Shown here piece by piece: positions 16,784 to 25,438 of a stretch of 64,000 nucleotides of DNA; the first letter of the stretch is position 1, and each line of letters starts with the position of its first letter. Both the position numbers and the translations under genes were made by a program. The DNA lies in NCBI GenBank assembly GCA_035325995.1, contig DAOKYU010000001.1, forward strand, positions 282,581 through 346,580, in the 5' to 3' direction. The notes under the pieces were generated by a model. The model ran no database searches and had not been told where the DNA came from. It saw only the letters and a list, made by a program, of their open reading frames with translations. Source of the DNA: Thermodesulfobacteriota bacterium (lineage in GTDB: Bacteria > Desulfobacterota_D > UBA1144 > Nemesobacterales > UBA2774).

Positions 16784-17133
16784 CCGGGCACGGAAGCCTT
16801 CTCGTGCCCGCCGTTTATCGTCGCGGACAGGGTAAGAATCGCTTCTCAATATTTGGTGAAAAGTTAGGTTATAATGTAATTCATTAGCATTTGTTCGCGC
16901 CAACAGGGAGCGGCCGAGCGGCGGGCTCCGGGGCGGCGTGGGGAGCCGAAGCCCCCGAAGGATTTCTATTGAAAAACAAACCGGATGTGAGAGGATGAGA
17001 AAACCACGGCTTGAAGGCAGGAGCCTTGCGGCCGGCCTCGATTCCTCCTGTGCCAGAACAAGTCAGAAGCATTGCCGCCCGCCTACGGACGACGCAGCAG
17101 TATTCGATTAGCATTGAAAAGGGAGGAGGGGTC
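16784..17133. other. Intergenic region (350 bp)
   Basis: Apart from the hairpin at 16785-16810, I see no gene. An AT-rich block around 16850-16890 (TTGGTGAAAAGTTAGGTTATAATG) holds a TATAAT and probably the promoter of the carboxypeptidase gene. Confidence 0.4.
16785..16810 (+). terminator. Hairpin after the M23 gene
   Basis: CGGGCACG (16785-16792) pairs perfectly with CGTGCCCG (16803-16810); only a short T-rich stretch follows. It probably ends the M23 transcript. Confidence 0.4.
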
Positions 17134-18759
17134 ATGAAAAGAAACAAGACAGTTTTATTCATGGCGTTTGTCATTATATCCGTGTCTTTTCTTTCCGCGG
17201 GGGCGGGCGGCGGCGACAATAAAGCGACGCCCGGACCTGTACCGGATGAAATACTAAAGGTAATGCGGAAGCCGCTCTACGCCGATGCGACATGGAGCCT
17301 TAAGGTTGTCGATCTCGAATCCGGCGAGAATATATACGACCTCAATTCGGGGCTCCTGGCCTATACGGGATCAGTAAGAAAGACGTTTTCCGTGGGCATG
17401 GCCCTTAACGAGCTCGGCCCAGACCACAGGTTCAGGACCCCTGTTTACAGGAAGGGGGACGTGAGCTCCGAGGGGGTTCTCTCGGGCGACCTGATACTCG
17501 TCGCGAACGGGGACCTGACGATGGGCGGGAGGAATACGCCGGAGGGCACAGTCGCCTTCACGAGCTTCGACCACACGGAGGCCAACTCGCTCGGAAGCGC
17601 GATACTCACAAAGCCCGATCCGCTCCAGGGGATAGACGAGCTCGCGGCGCAGGTGGCTGCTTCGGGCATTACCAAGGTGAACGGGGATGTGGTAGTGGAC
17701 GACAGGCTCTTCGACCTCTTCAGGGTGCCCAACGGAAACGTGCTCATCACCCCTATGATTATCAACGACAATCTCGTCGACGTTACGATAATACCGACGG
17801 AGCCCGGCAAGCCGGCTACAGTCGAGTGGAGGCCGAAGTCCGCCGCGCTCGTCGTGGAATCTGACGTCGTAACCGCGGCCGAGGGCGAGGATATGACTGT
17901 CGGACTGACCATGGATAATCCGGATTGCGTGGGCCTTCCGGGCTGCGTGGGGAAGGTGACGGGGCAGATACCGGTCGGCTACAAGCCGTCCCTGCCGGGT
18001 ATACCGACGCTCGTCCAGACTTTCAGCATACAGGACCCGGCGACATACGCGCGTATCGTGCTTATAGAGGCGCTCGAAAGGGCGGGCGTCGAAGTCGCGG
18101 CCGATACGGTAGCCAAAAACAATCGGGGGCTGCTTCCTCCGCCGGGCTCGTACAAGGGCGACGCCAAAGTCGCGGAGCTCGTATCACTCCCGTACTCGCA
18201 ATACACGAGGCTGATTCTGAAAGTGAGCCATAACCTGGGCGCGAATCTGAGCCTGATGCTCTTCGGGCTTACGCAGGGCGCAAGGACCATCGACACTGCC
18301 CTTGCCGCCGAGAGAAAAACCCTGATCGACGACTTCGGCTTAAAGGGCCCGGAGTTCGATTTCCCGACCAACGGCAGCGGGAGCCCGGACAGCCAGGCGG
18401 CACCTGACGCCACGGTGAAGCTGCTAAGGGAAATGAGCAGGAGGGAGGTGTTCCCGGCTTACTTCGCTTCGTTCCCGGTACTGGGCGTCGACGGCTCGCT
18501 CGCGACTGTAGGCGTCGATCCTCCGAATCCCGCCATAGCGCCTGCGATCGGAAAGGTGTACGCAAAAACGGGGACGACGGTCCTGGGAACGTTTTTCAAG
18601 GCGCAGGTTTTCGCGGGCTACATCGACGCAAAGAGCGGGCGGCGTCTCGTATATGCGCTGTACGTGAACGACATAGGCACTCTTAAGGACATTACGGAAG
18701 CGCTCGAGGTGTTCGACGACGAGGGCGAGATATCAGAGATTATATACGACCTCAATTAA
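17134..18759 (+). CDS. dacB: D-alanyl-D-alanine carboxypeptidase/endopeptidase (PBP4, class C)
   Basis: PBP4-type enzymes trim or cut peptidoglycan peptides in the periplasm. The 541-residue protein has a signal peptide (hydrophobic residues about 8-25) and all three penicillin-binding motifs. These are SxxK in TGSVRKTFSVG, SxN in KVSHNLGANLSLM, and KTGT near the C-terminus in VYAKTGTTV. The region between SxxK and SxN holds the usual PBP4 insert (ANGDLTMGG, VVVDDRLFD, INDNLVDVTI). The ATG at 17134 follows GGGAGGAGGGG; the upstream ATG at 17011 has no signal. It lies before another serine hydrolase gene, in a cluster of wall enzymes. Confidence 0.9.
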   Translation: MKRNKTVLFMAFVIISVSFLSAGAGGGDNKATPGPVPDEILKVMRKPLYADATWSLKVVDLESGENIYDLNSGLLAYTGSVRKTFSVGMALNELGPDHRFRTPVYRKGDVSSEGVLSGDLILVANGDLTMGGRNTPEGTVAFTSFDHTEANSLGSAILTKPDPLQGIDELAAQVAASGITKVNGDVVVDDRLFDLFRVPNGNVLITPMIINDNLVDVTIIPTEPGKPATVEWRPKSAALVVESDVVTAAEGEDMTVGLTMDNPDCVGLPGCVGKVTGQIPVGYKPSLPGIPTLVQTFSIQDPATYARIVLIEALERAGVEVAADTVAKNNRGLLPPPGSYKGDAKVAELVSLPYSQYTRLILKVSHNLGANLSLMLFGLTQGARTIDTALAAERKTLIDDFGLKGPEFDFPTNGSGSPDSQAAPDATVKLLREMSRREVFPAYFASFPVLGVDGSLATVGVDPPNPAIAPAIGKVYAKTGTTVLGTFFKAQVFAGYIDAKSGRRLVYALYVNDIGTLKDITEALEVFDDEGEISEIIYDLN

Positions 18760-18840
18760 CCGTTAAGGATGAGATACGGCCGGCTCCTTTCCGTGGAGCC
18801 CGCCGGGACGATTATACAACTGCCGGAGAGGAGGCCGCTC

Positions 18841-19992
18841 ATGTACAAAAGGTTATCGTGTATAGCTCTCGCCGCGTTTGCGTTCGCTTTCGTTCTGTCG
18901 TGCGACAAAAACGGCGGAAACAAATTCGACCCGGGGCTCGAAGCCGAGCTTAGGGAGATAGTCCACAGCTATAAAGACGAGTTCGGGATTCCGGGGATTA
19001 TCGCGGGCGTATGGATACCGGGCAAGGGGAATCTCGTCATCGAGGACGGCGTCGGGGACATAGAGACCGGCGCACCCGTAAGAAAGGACGATCACGTGAG
19101 GATCGGGAGCGTCACGAAATCGTTCACCGTTACGGTGATCCTTCAGCTCGCGGAAGAGGGGCTGATCGGCCTTGACGACCCGGTAGGGGATTACCTTCCC
19201 GGGGTCGAGAACCCCGGCGCCACCATAGCCGAGCTCGCGAACATGAGGAGCGGCATCTTCAATTATACGGAGGACGCCGAGTTCGTGACGGAATTCGTGG
19301 AAAGCGATTTCCTTCGCGTCTGGACGGACCAGGAGCTCGTAGACGTTGCCGACAGGAACGTGCCCTACTTCCCTCCGGGCGGGGGCTGGCACTATTCCAA
19401 CACCAATACGGTCATTCTGGGGATGATAGTCGAGCAGGTGACCGGGCGTTCTCTCGGTGAGGAGATAACCGACAGGATAATCGCACCGCTCGGCCTCGGG
19501 GGCACGTCGTATCCGACGACGCCCGACATGCCGCTTCCGTTCGCACACGGCTACGGGTTCGAGCCGCCGGAGGACATAAGCTTCTGCGACCCCTCGTCGT
19601 CCGCGGGCTCGGGCGCAATGATATCGAGGCTCGGGGACCTCAAAAAATGGGGTGAGGCTCTCGGGAGCGGATCTCTTCTGAGCGAAGAGCTTCAGGCCGA
19701 GCGTATAAGCAGCCTTTCGCCCATCGTGTACGATCCATGCGACGACGATGACCCGGACAGGGAAAAGAGGAGCTGCCCGGAATATGACAGATACGGGCTG
19801 GGGATCGGCGAGCTAAGCGGCTGGATAGGGCACACGGGCGAGTATATAGGTTATACGAACCTCGTGATGTACGAGCCCGGAAGCGGGGCCGTGGTCGTAA
19901 TCATCGCGAACAGGTTCGGGGTCGGCGAGCACGTTCCGACGGCGATATTCAGGGAGTTCGCCGAGGTATTGAACCCGGAGCTCCAGGAATAG
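18841..19992 (+). CDS. Class C beta-lactamase-like serine hydrolase, lipoprotein
   Basis: The 383-residue protein is of the beta-lactamase/AmpC-DD-peptidase family, which includes D-aminopeptidases and esterases. Motifs are SxxK in GSVTKSFTV, YxN in WHYSNTNTV and HTG in IGHTGEYIGY. The signal ends in FVLSC, a fair lipobox, so the mature protein is probably lipid-anchored. ATG 18841 is chosen because GAGGAGG lies just upstream; a start at 18769 adds a non-signal tail. It lies 81 bases after dacB and may be transcribed with it. Substrate unknown: a beta-lactam resistance role cannot be claimed. Confidence 0.85.
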   Translation: MYKRLSCIALAAFAFAFVLSCDKNGGNKFDPGLEAELREIVHSYKDEFGIPGIIAGVWIPGKGNLVIEDGVGDIETGAPVRKDDHVRIGSVTKSFTVTVILQLAEEGLIGLDDPVGDYLPGVENPGATIAELANMRSGIFNYTEDAEFVTEFVESDFLRVWTDQELVDVADRNVPYFPPGGGWHYSNTNTVILGMIVEQVTGRSLGEEITDRIIAPLGLGGTSYPTTPDMPLPFAHGYGFEPPEDISFCDPSSSAGSGAMISRLGDLKKWGEALGSGSLLSEELQAERISSLSPIVYDPCDDDDPDREKRSCPEYDRYGLGIGELSGWIGHTGEYIGYTNLVMYEPGSGAVVVIIANRFGVGEHVPTAIFREFAEVLNPELQE

Positions 19993-20185
19993 ACGACGCA
20001 GCCGGGGAGCCGTGGACGGCCCGGATTGCCTTCGTACTGTCTGCCCGACGGATTTTGTTTATATACACTGTTTTCTTTCGTTATACTATCATGTCCGTAC
20101 CGCGTGTCCTGTACGGATTTGTTCACATGACCGGGCCGCGTTGCGGCCTTCCGGAATTATCCTGTAACCAGGGAGCGTTTTTACA

Positions 20186-21667
20186 TTGAATTATACAATA
20201 GAATATGTCCTTCTCGGTGCTTCGGTTCTCTGCCTCCTCAGCATTTTCGCGAGCAAGGCGGCGGCTTTTCTGAGGGTGCCAGCCCTGCTTATATTCATAC
20301 TGGTCGGCATACTGGCGGGATCGGAAGGGCCGGGGGGAATCTATTACAACGACCCGTGGTCGGCGCAGTTCCTGGGTGTGCTCGCCCTGGCGTTCATTAT
20401 CTTCTCGGGCGGGCTTCATTCGAGCTGGAAGCAGATAGCCCCGGTGCTCTGGGACGGGGTGATACTTTCCACACTGGGCGTGTTTCTCACGGCCATGCTC
20501 CTCGGGCTGTTCGCTCACTATTTCCTGGGATTCCCGATACTAATAGCTTTTCTTCTCGGCTCTATCGTTTCATCGACGGACGCCGCTGCGGTCTTTGCGA
20601 TACTGGGCTCCGACGGTTCCAGCCTGAAGGGCGGGCTGAAGGACCTTCTCGAGTTCGAGTCCGCAAGTAACGACCCGATGGCGATCATACTGACAATATG
20701 TTTTATACATCTCATCATGAACCCGGCCACTTCGGTCTGGGGCATGGTTTTTCTCCTGTTAAAGCAGATGTCGCTGGGTGCGCTGTTCGGCTTTATCATG
20801 GGGAAGGTGATTATCTTCATAGTCAACCGTTTAAGGCTCGGCTACGAGGGGCTTTACCCGGTGTTGATGATGGCGCTCGTCGTGTTCGCATACGGGCTGA
20901 CGGCATCTATCGGCGGCTCGGGCGTACTGGCCGTCTACATAGCCGGGTTCATGGTCGGGAGCAGCGAGTTCGTGAACAAGAAAAGCATAATGCGGTTCAT
21001 GGATGGTATAGCGTGGCTCTTCCAGATAGTAATGTTCGTCGTGCTGGGGCTCCTCGTTTTTCCATCGCAGCTTCTCCCCGTGGCCTTGTCGGGTTTTGCC
21101 GTCGCGTTGTTCCTGATGTTCGTGGCAAGGCCGGTAGGAACCTTCATTTCGCTTATTCCCAGTAAATACGGCCTGAGAGAGAAAACATTCATATCGTGGG
21201 TCGGACTGAGGGGGGCTGTGCCGGTTATCCTGGCGACATTCCCGCTTATCGCGGGCGTGCCGGAGTCGCATATGCTGTTCAATATAGTGTTTTTCATCGT
21301 CGTAACTTCGGTTTTAATCCAGGGGCAGACGCTGACAATGGTCGCGAGGTGGCTCGGTCTGGACGCTCCGGGGGTGGAGAAGCGAGAGCGGAGCGCCGAC
21401 TTCGAGTTCCCTTACGACGAGCACACGGAGAGGGTGGAGCTCACCATACCGCCGGAGTCGACGGCCGTCGGAAAACAGGTGATAGAGCTCGGGCTTCCCG
21501 AGAGCGCGCTCCTGATGTTGATCCGAAGGGGCGACACGACGTTCGTCCCGCGGGGGTCTACCGTGATAGAGCCGGGAGACAGGATACTCGTATTCGCCGA
21601 GCAGAAGGATATGCTGGAGGTGAGATCGATATTCTGCGTCTGGGGGCCGTCGCCGGAGCCGGAATAA
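20186..21667 (+). CDS. nhaP2: K+/H+ antiporter, CPA1 type with RCK_C domain (NhaP2/CvrA-like)
   Basis: The 493-residue membrane protein has about 12 hydrophobic segments (residues 1-395). Family points include LGSIVSSTDAAAVFAIL, FESASNDPMAIIL and SWVGLRGAVPVILATFPLI. A C-terminal TrkA-C (RCK_C) domain follows, about residues 415-490 (VELTIPPESTAVGKQVIELG, VEPGDRILVF-like IEPGDRILVFAE). This architecture is that of CvrA/NhaP2, which exports K+ in exchange for H+ and helps with osmotic and pH balance. It starts at TTG with GGGAGC about nine bases upstream; no better in-frame ATG is near. It is followed by an HdeD-like gene. Confidence 0.88.
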   Translation: MNYTIEYVLLGASVLCLLSIFASKAAAFLRVPALLIFILVGILAGSEGPGGIYYNDPWSAQFLGVLALAFIIFSGGLHSSWKQIAPVLWDGVILSTLGVFLTAMLLGLFAHYFLGFPILIAFLLGSIVSSTDAAAVFAILGSDGSSLKGGLKDLLEFESASNDPMAIILTICFIHLIMNPATSVWGMVFLLLKQMSLGALFGFIMGKVIIFIVNRLRLGYEGLYPVLMMALVVFAYGLTASIGGSGVLAVYIAGFMVGSSEFVNKKSIMRFMDGIAWLFQIVMFVVLGLLVFPSQLLPVALSGFAVALFLMFVARPVGTFISLIPSKYGLREKTFISWVGLRGAVPVILATFPLIAGVPESHMLFNIVFFIVVTSVLIQGQTLTMVARWLGLDAPGVEKRERSADFEFPYDEHTERVELTIPPESTAVGKQVIELGLPESALLMLIRRGDTTFVPRGSTVIEPGDRILVFAEQKDMLEVRSIFCVWGPSPEPE

Positions 21668-21849
21668 CGATCGGTATTCCGGGACACATTTCCTTTTTAT
21701 GTTTTCAAGTTAACCCCGTGTGAAAGTCTTTACCGCAGATTGTAATTGCCGGAATATGGGATTATCTTTTGGCATGAGCCGCATCCGGCGGAGTTGTAAA
21801 ACCGTTGCACCGGGCTTGGCTTCAGTCATCTATGTTCGGAGGTATGTAT

Positions 21850-22392
21850 ATGAACGGTACGTCTGTTGCACAGGATATTAAAGGCTCCTGGGGCTGGCTC
21901 CTGACCCTCGGGATTATCTACGTAATAATGGGTTTCTTTATCATCGGCATGCCGGGCGCGGCGACTCTCGCTCTGGAGCTGCTGCTGGGGATCGTGCTTA
22001 TAGTCGGCGGAATTATCTCCGTGGGCGGGTCTTTTCTTGCGGGGGACTGGAAGAGGTTTTTGTTCATATTCCTGAGCGGCGTACTTTATATAATCGTCGG
22101 CGTTCTGCTCCTCAAGAATCCGATAGCGGGCGTACTCACGCTGACGCTGCTTTTGGCGGCGTTCCTCCTCGTCGAAGGCTTCTTCAAGATAATCCACGCG
22201 TTTCAGCTAAGGCCGCTTCCGAGCTGGATATGGCTTTTCGTGAGCGGCGCGGCATCGGTGATACTCGGCATAATGGTATGGGCCGGGTTCCCCGAGACGA
22301 GCACTTTTATTCTCGGACTTTTGGTGGGTATCGCATTCCTTATGAACGGCCTGTCGATGGTGATGGTCGCTTTCGCCCTTAAAGGGAAGTAG
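21850..22392 (+). CDS. HdeD-family (DUF308) membrane protein
   Basis: The 180-residue protein has six hydrophobic segments in three similar pairs, typical of HdeD/DUF308 proteins. The pattern includes WLLTLGIIYVIMGFFIIG, ILIVGG-like repeats (IVLIVGGIISVGGSF), and VEGFFKIIHAFQLR. E. coli HdeD helps acid tolerance; the biochemical role is not known. ATG 21850 is chosen since GGAGGT (21838-21843) lies six bases upstream; a second ATG is two codons before. It lies after the K+/H+ antiporter gene, which fits a stress or pH theme. Confidence 0.85.
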   Translation: MNGTSVAQDIKGSWGWLLTLGIIYVIMGFFIIGMPGAATLALELLLGIVLIVGGIISVGGSFLAGDWKRFLFIFLSGVLYIIVGVLLLKNPIAGVLTLTLLLAAFLLVEGFFKIIHAFQLRPLPSWIWLFVSGAASVILGIMVWAGFPETSTFILGLLVGIAFLMNGLSMVMVAFALKGK

Positions 22393-22410
22393 CCGGGCGC
22401 GGCCCCGTGG

Positions 22411-23904
22411 TTAATGGGCGGATACGGTTCTGTCCCGGGCCCATTCCCTGAGAAGCGCTATCTTCTCGGACATGGTTTCCGAGAGCGGCCGCGTCGCTGA
22501 AATTTCGCTCAGGAGTATTTCGGTCGAGAGCTCTTTCCTTTCGGAAAAGGCGCTGTAGAGCCCGGAGACTATGACCTGCTCTATCTCCGAGCCGCTGAAT
22601 CCGCCGGCAAGGTCCGACAATTCCGCGAGGTCGAACAGGTCGGGGTTCTTCCCGCGCTTTTCGAGGTGTATCGAGAATATCGCCCTCCTCGTTTCGGCGT
22701 CCGGAAGGTCCACGAAGAATATCTCGTCGAATCTCCCCTTTCTCATGAATTCGGGCGGGAGGGCCTTTACGTTGTTCGCCGTGGCCACTATGAACACGTC
22801 GCCCTTTCTTTCCTGGAGCCAGGAGAGGAACGTCCCGAATATCCTCGCCGAGAGCCCTCCGTCGGCCGCCCCGCCGTCCGACGAAAAGGCCTTTTCTATC
22901 TCGTCTATCCAGAGGACGACGGGGGACATTTTTTCGGCCGTCCTCATCGCGCGTTTGAAATTCTTTTCGCTCTCGCCTATGTATTTGTTGTAGAGGCTCG
23001 ACGGGTCCATCCTCAAGAGCGGGAGGCCCCATTCCATCGCGACGGCCCTGGCGCAGAGGCTCTTACCGCAGCCGGGCACGCCGAGGAGGAGTATGCCCTT
23101 CGGGAACGTGAGGCCGAATTCGCGGGCCTTTTCGGGGTTGGCGACTATTTCCTTTCTCTTCGACAGCCACGATTTAAGCGCGGCGAGGTCGGCGATGTCG
23201 GACATGTTCTCCTCGGCGGGATAGTACTCGAGGACGCCCTCCCTTTCGACTATGACCCTCTTCGCCTCGGCGGCCTTTCTAACGTCCGCGGGCGAGAGCT
23301 CCCCGTCTTCGACGATGAGCTTAGTGATTATCTTCCCGGCCTCGGTGAGCGTGAGTCCCGTTAGATTGTTGAGGAGCCTGTTCGTATCTTCCCCGGAGAT
23401 GCTTATCTTAACGTTCATCCTCGAAAGCATGTCGCGCGTGACCCTTCCGAGGAGCTCCCTGTACTCTTCTCTCCCGGGCGCGGGGAGCCTGAACACGGCG
23501 GAGGCGCTCCTAAGATTCTCCGGAATGTCGTGGGAATTGCCGGATACTATGACGGCCCCGTTGTTGCCGAGATAACGCCCGGAGGCGTATTTCAAAAGCT
23601 CGGACGTGGTTCTGTCGCCCTTAAAGCCGTCGAGCCCGACGAAATGGTAGAGGGCCGGGAACCCGGACGCTTCGACGTGCATGAGCGCCTTGACCGGGTC
23701 GGCGGAGCCGTATACCGCGCCCTTCGATTCGACGTCCCCGCGCATGAGCCCCCTCGTCCTCGTCCAGAGGAAATAGGGAATCCCCAGCCGGGCCGCGAGC
23801 AGCCTGAGCACGGTTTCGGCGCGCTCTTCCTCGTCGGCTTCGAGGAATATGAGGCTGTAGCGGGAGCGTATAAGCAGCTCGAGCTCTTTGAGCGTATCTT
23901 TCAT
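22411..23904 (-). CDS. Ycf46-like AAA ATPase
   Basis: The 497-residue protein starts KDTLKELELLIRSRYSLIF, as do Ycf46-like ATPases. An N-terminal degenerate ATPase-like domain is followed by a canonical AAA domain (about residues 245-440). This has Walker A LLGVPGCGKSLCARAVA, Walker B VVLWIDEIEKAF, sensor TANNVKALPPEFMRKGRFDEIF (arginine fingers) and a GGFSGSEIEQVI lid helix. Ycf46 proteins of cyanobacteria are linked to CO2 use, but most bacterial ones are uncharacterised. I start at 23904, where family similarity begins; upstream frame is open but not conserved-looking. It is divergent from the sugar dehydrogenase gene. Confidence 0.85.
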   Translation of the reverse strand: MKDTLKELELLIRSRYSLIFLEADEEERAETVLRLLAARLGIPYFLWTRTRGLMRGDVESKGAVYGSADPVKALMHVEASGFPALYHFVGLDGFKGDRTTSELLKYASGRYLGNNGAVIVSGNSHDIPENLRSASAVFRLPAPGREEYRELLGRVTRDMLSRMNVKISISGEDTNRLLNNLTGLTLTEAGKIITKLIVEDGELSPADVRKAAEAKRVIVEREGVLEYYPAEENMSDIADLAALKSWLSKRKEIVANPEKAREFGLTFPKGILLLGVPGCGKSLCARAVAMEWGLPLLRMDPSSLYNKYIGESEKNFKRAMRTAEKMSPVVLWIDEIEKAFSSDGGAADGGLSARIFGTFLSWLQERKGDVFIVATANNVKALPPEFMRKGRFDEIFFVDLPDAETRRAIFSIHLEKRGKNPDLFDLAELSDLAGGFSGSEIEQVIVSGLYSAFSERKELSTEILLSEISATRPLSETMSEKIALLREWARDRTVSAH

Positions 23905-24182
23905 GGGTATCGATCGGCCGTCTCCGGCGCACTCCACGCCGGCCGGATTTGTGGTAATGATATGGCCCGGCGGCTTCTCTTTCAAGTGGACCCGGATAAA
24001 CCGCACCCTCTCCCCAAAGGGTGCTATAAACAAAACCGATACGGCTCTTCCCTCGGTATGGAAAGGCGTTTCGAGCGCGGGAACCGGAAAGCCGTATCGA
24101 TACATTTCCAGTCTGATTCTGCCTCGATATCGGTATACTTTCTAATTTAAAGCGACTGCTCCCTAAAGGAAAATCTCCCAAG

Positions 24183-25424
24183 ATGGAACATGCCATGAAA
24201 AATCCGCGCCTGCTGATACCCGTGCTTCTTATTGTGCTCGCCCTCGCCGTTTACTTCAGGGGGGCACTGTCCGAAGGTTATCATTACATAACGAGCGCGC
24301 TCGTTAAGGGCGGAGCGGTGGAGGGGCGCGCCCCAGCCTCGCGCGGAAGCAAGTGGGCCGAGGTGGGGCTCACGCAGTTTACGTCCGGGCTCGAGCTTCC
24401 CGTGGACCTTACGCACGCCGGCGACGGCTCGGGGCGCATATTCGTCGTCGAAAAGCCCGGCCGAATAAAGATTGTCAGGGACGGGAAGGTCGGGGAGGGG
24501 AGCTTCCTCGACATAGTATCGAGGGTCCGTTCGAGGGGAACCGAGCAGGGGCTCCTGGGACTGGCCTTTCATCCGAAATTCCCGGAGAACGGGAGGTTCT
24601 TCGTCAACTATACAGACCTCGACGGCGATACGGTAGTTTCGGAATTCGGCCTTGCGGACGATCCCGACCGCGCCGATCCGGGGAGCGAGAGGGTGCTGAT
24701 CAGGATAGAGCAGCCAGCCTCGAACCACAACGGCGGGCAGGTGAGGTTCGGCCCAGACGGATACCTGTACATAGGCATGGGCGACGGCGGCTCGGCCGGC
24801 GACCCGTGGGGGAACGCGCAGAACCTGGACGCGCTCCTTGGCAAGATACTGCGCCTGGACGTGGACGGCGAGAAGCCCTATGCCATACCTGCCGACAATC
24901 CGTTTAAGGACAGGGGTGGTGCGCGGCCTGAAATCTGGGCGTACGGACTCAGGAACCCGTGGCGATTCTCGTTCGACCTAGAAACAGGGGACATGTACAT
25001 CGGGGACGTCGGGCAGAACCTCTGGGAGGAGATAAATTTTCAGCCGCGGGCGAGCGGGGGAGGGGAGAACTACGGCTGGGATTATACGGAGGGCTCGCAC
25101 GAGTTCGAGATGCCCCGAGGGCACGATACGGGCGGCATTACGTTCCCGGTATTCGAATACGGGAGGGAAGACGGATGCTCGGTTACGGGCGGGTACGTAT
25201 ACAGGGGAAAGGAATTTCCCGCGCTCGCCGGCACGTATCTCTTCTCTGACTTCTGCACGGGGAAGCTATGGGGGCTCAGGAAAAAGGACGGCGGGGGCTG
25301 GGAGTGGACGATGCTCCTCGACACCGACCTTCAGCCGGGAAGCTTCGGAGAGGGGCCGGACGGGAGCGTTTATATTCTCGACTTTCCTACGGGAAAAATC
25401 TTTAAGATAACCGTTGAAAAATAG
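24183..25424 (+). CDS. PQQ-dependent soluble aldose sugar dehydrogenase
   Basis: These periplasmic six-bladed beta-propellers oxidise aldoses with PQQ and Ca2+. The 413-residue product has an N-terminal hydrophobic anchor or signal (residues 9-26). Family motifs follow: RIFVVEKPGRIKIVRDG, EQGLLGLAFHP, the ASNHNGGQVRFGPDG block with its catalytic-region His, GDGGSAGDPWGNAQ, WAYGLRNPWRFSF, and GSFGEGPDGSVYILD at the end. PQQ synthesis genes are not in the window. A purine-rich AAAGGAAAA precedes ATG 24183; ATG 24195 is a good alternative. Divergent from the AAA ATPase gene. Confidence 0.9.
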   Translation: MEHAMKNPRLLIPVLLIVLALAVYFRGALSEGYHYITSALVKGGAVEGRAPASRGSKWAEVGLTQFTSGLELPVDLTHAGDGSGRIFVVEKPGRIKIVRDGKVGEGSFLDIVSRVRSRGTEQGLLGLAFHPKFPENGRFFVNYTDLDGDTVVSEFGLADDPDRADPGSERVLIRIEQPASNHNGGQVRFGPDGYLYIGMGDGGSAGDPWGNAQNLDALLGKILRLDVDGEKPYAIPADNPFKDRGGARPEIWAYGLRNPWRFSFDLETGDMYIGDVGQNLWEEINFQPRASGGGENYGWDYTEGSHEFEMPRGHDTGGITFPVFEYGREDGCSVTGGYVYRGKEFPALAGTYLFSDFCTGKLWGLRKKDGGGWEWTMLLDTDLQPGSFGEGPDGSVYILDFPTGKIFKITVEK

Positions 25425-25438
25425 CGGGACGTTTCGTT

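Noticed and set aside
17134..19992. Beta-lactam resistance cluster (PBP4 plus class C-like hydrolase)
   Set aside because: The motifs fit wall carboxypeptidases and general serine hydrolases; nothing in the sequence shows drug hydrolysis.
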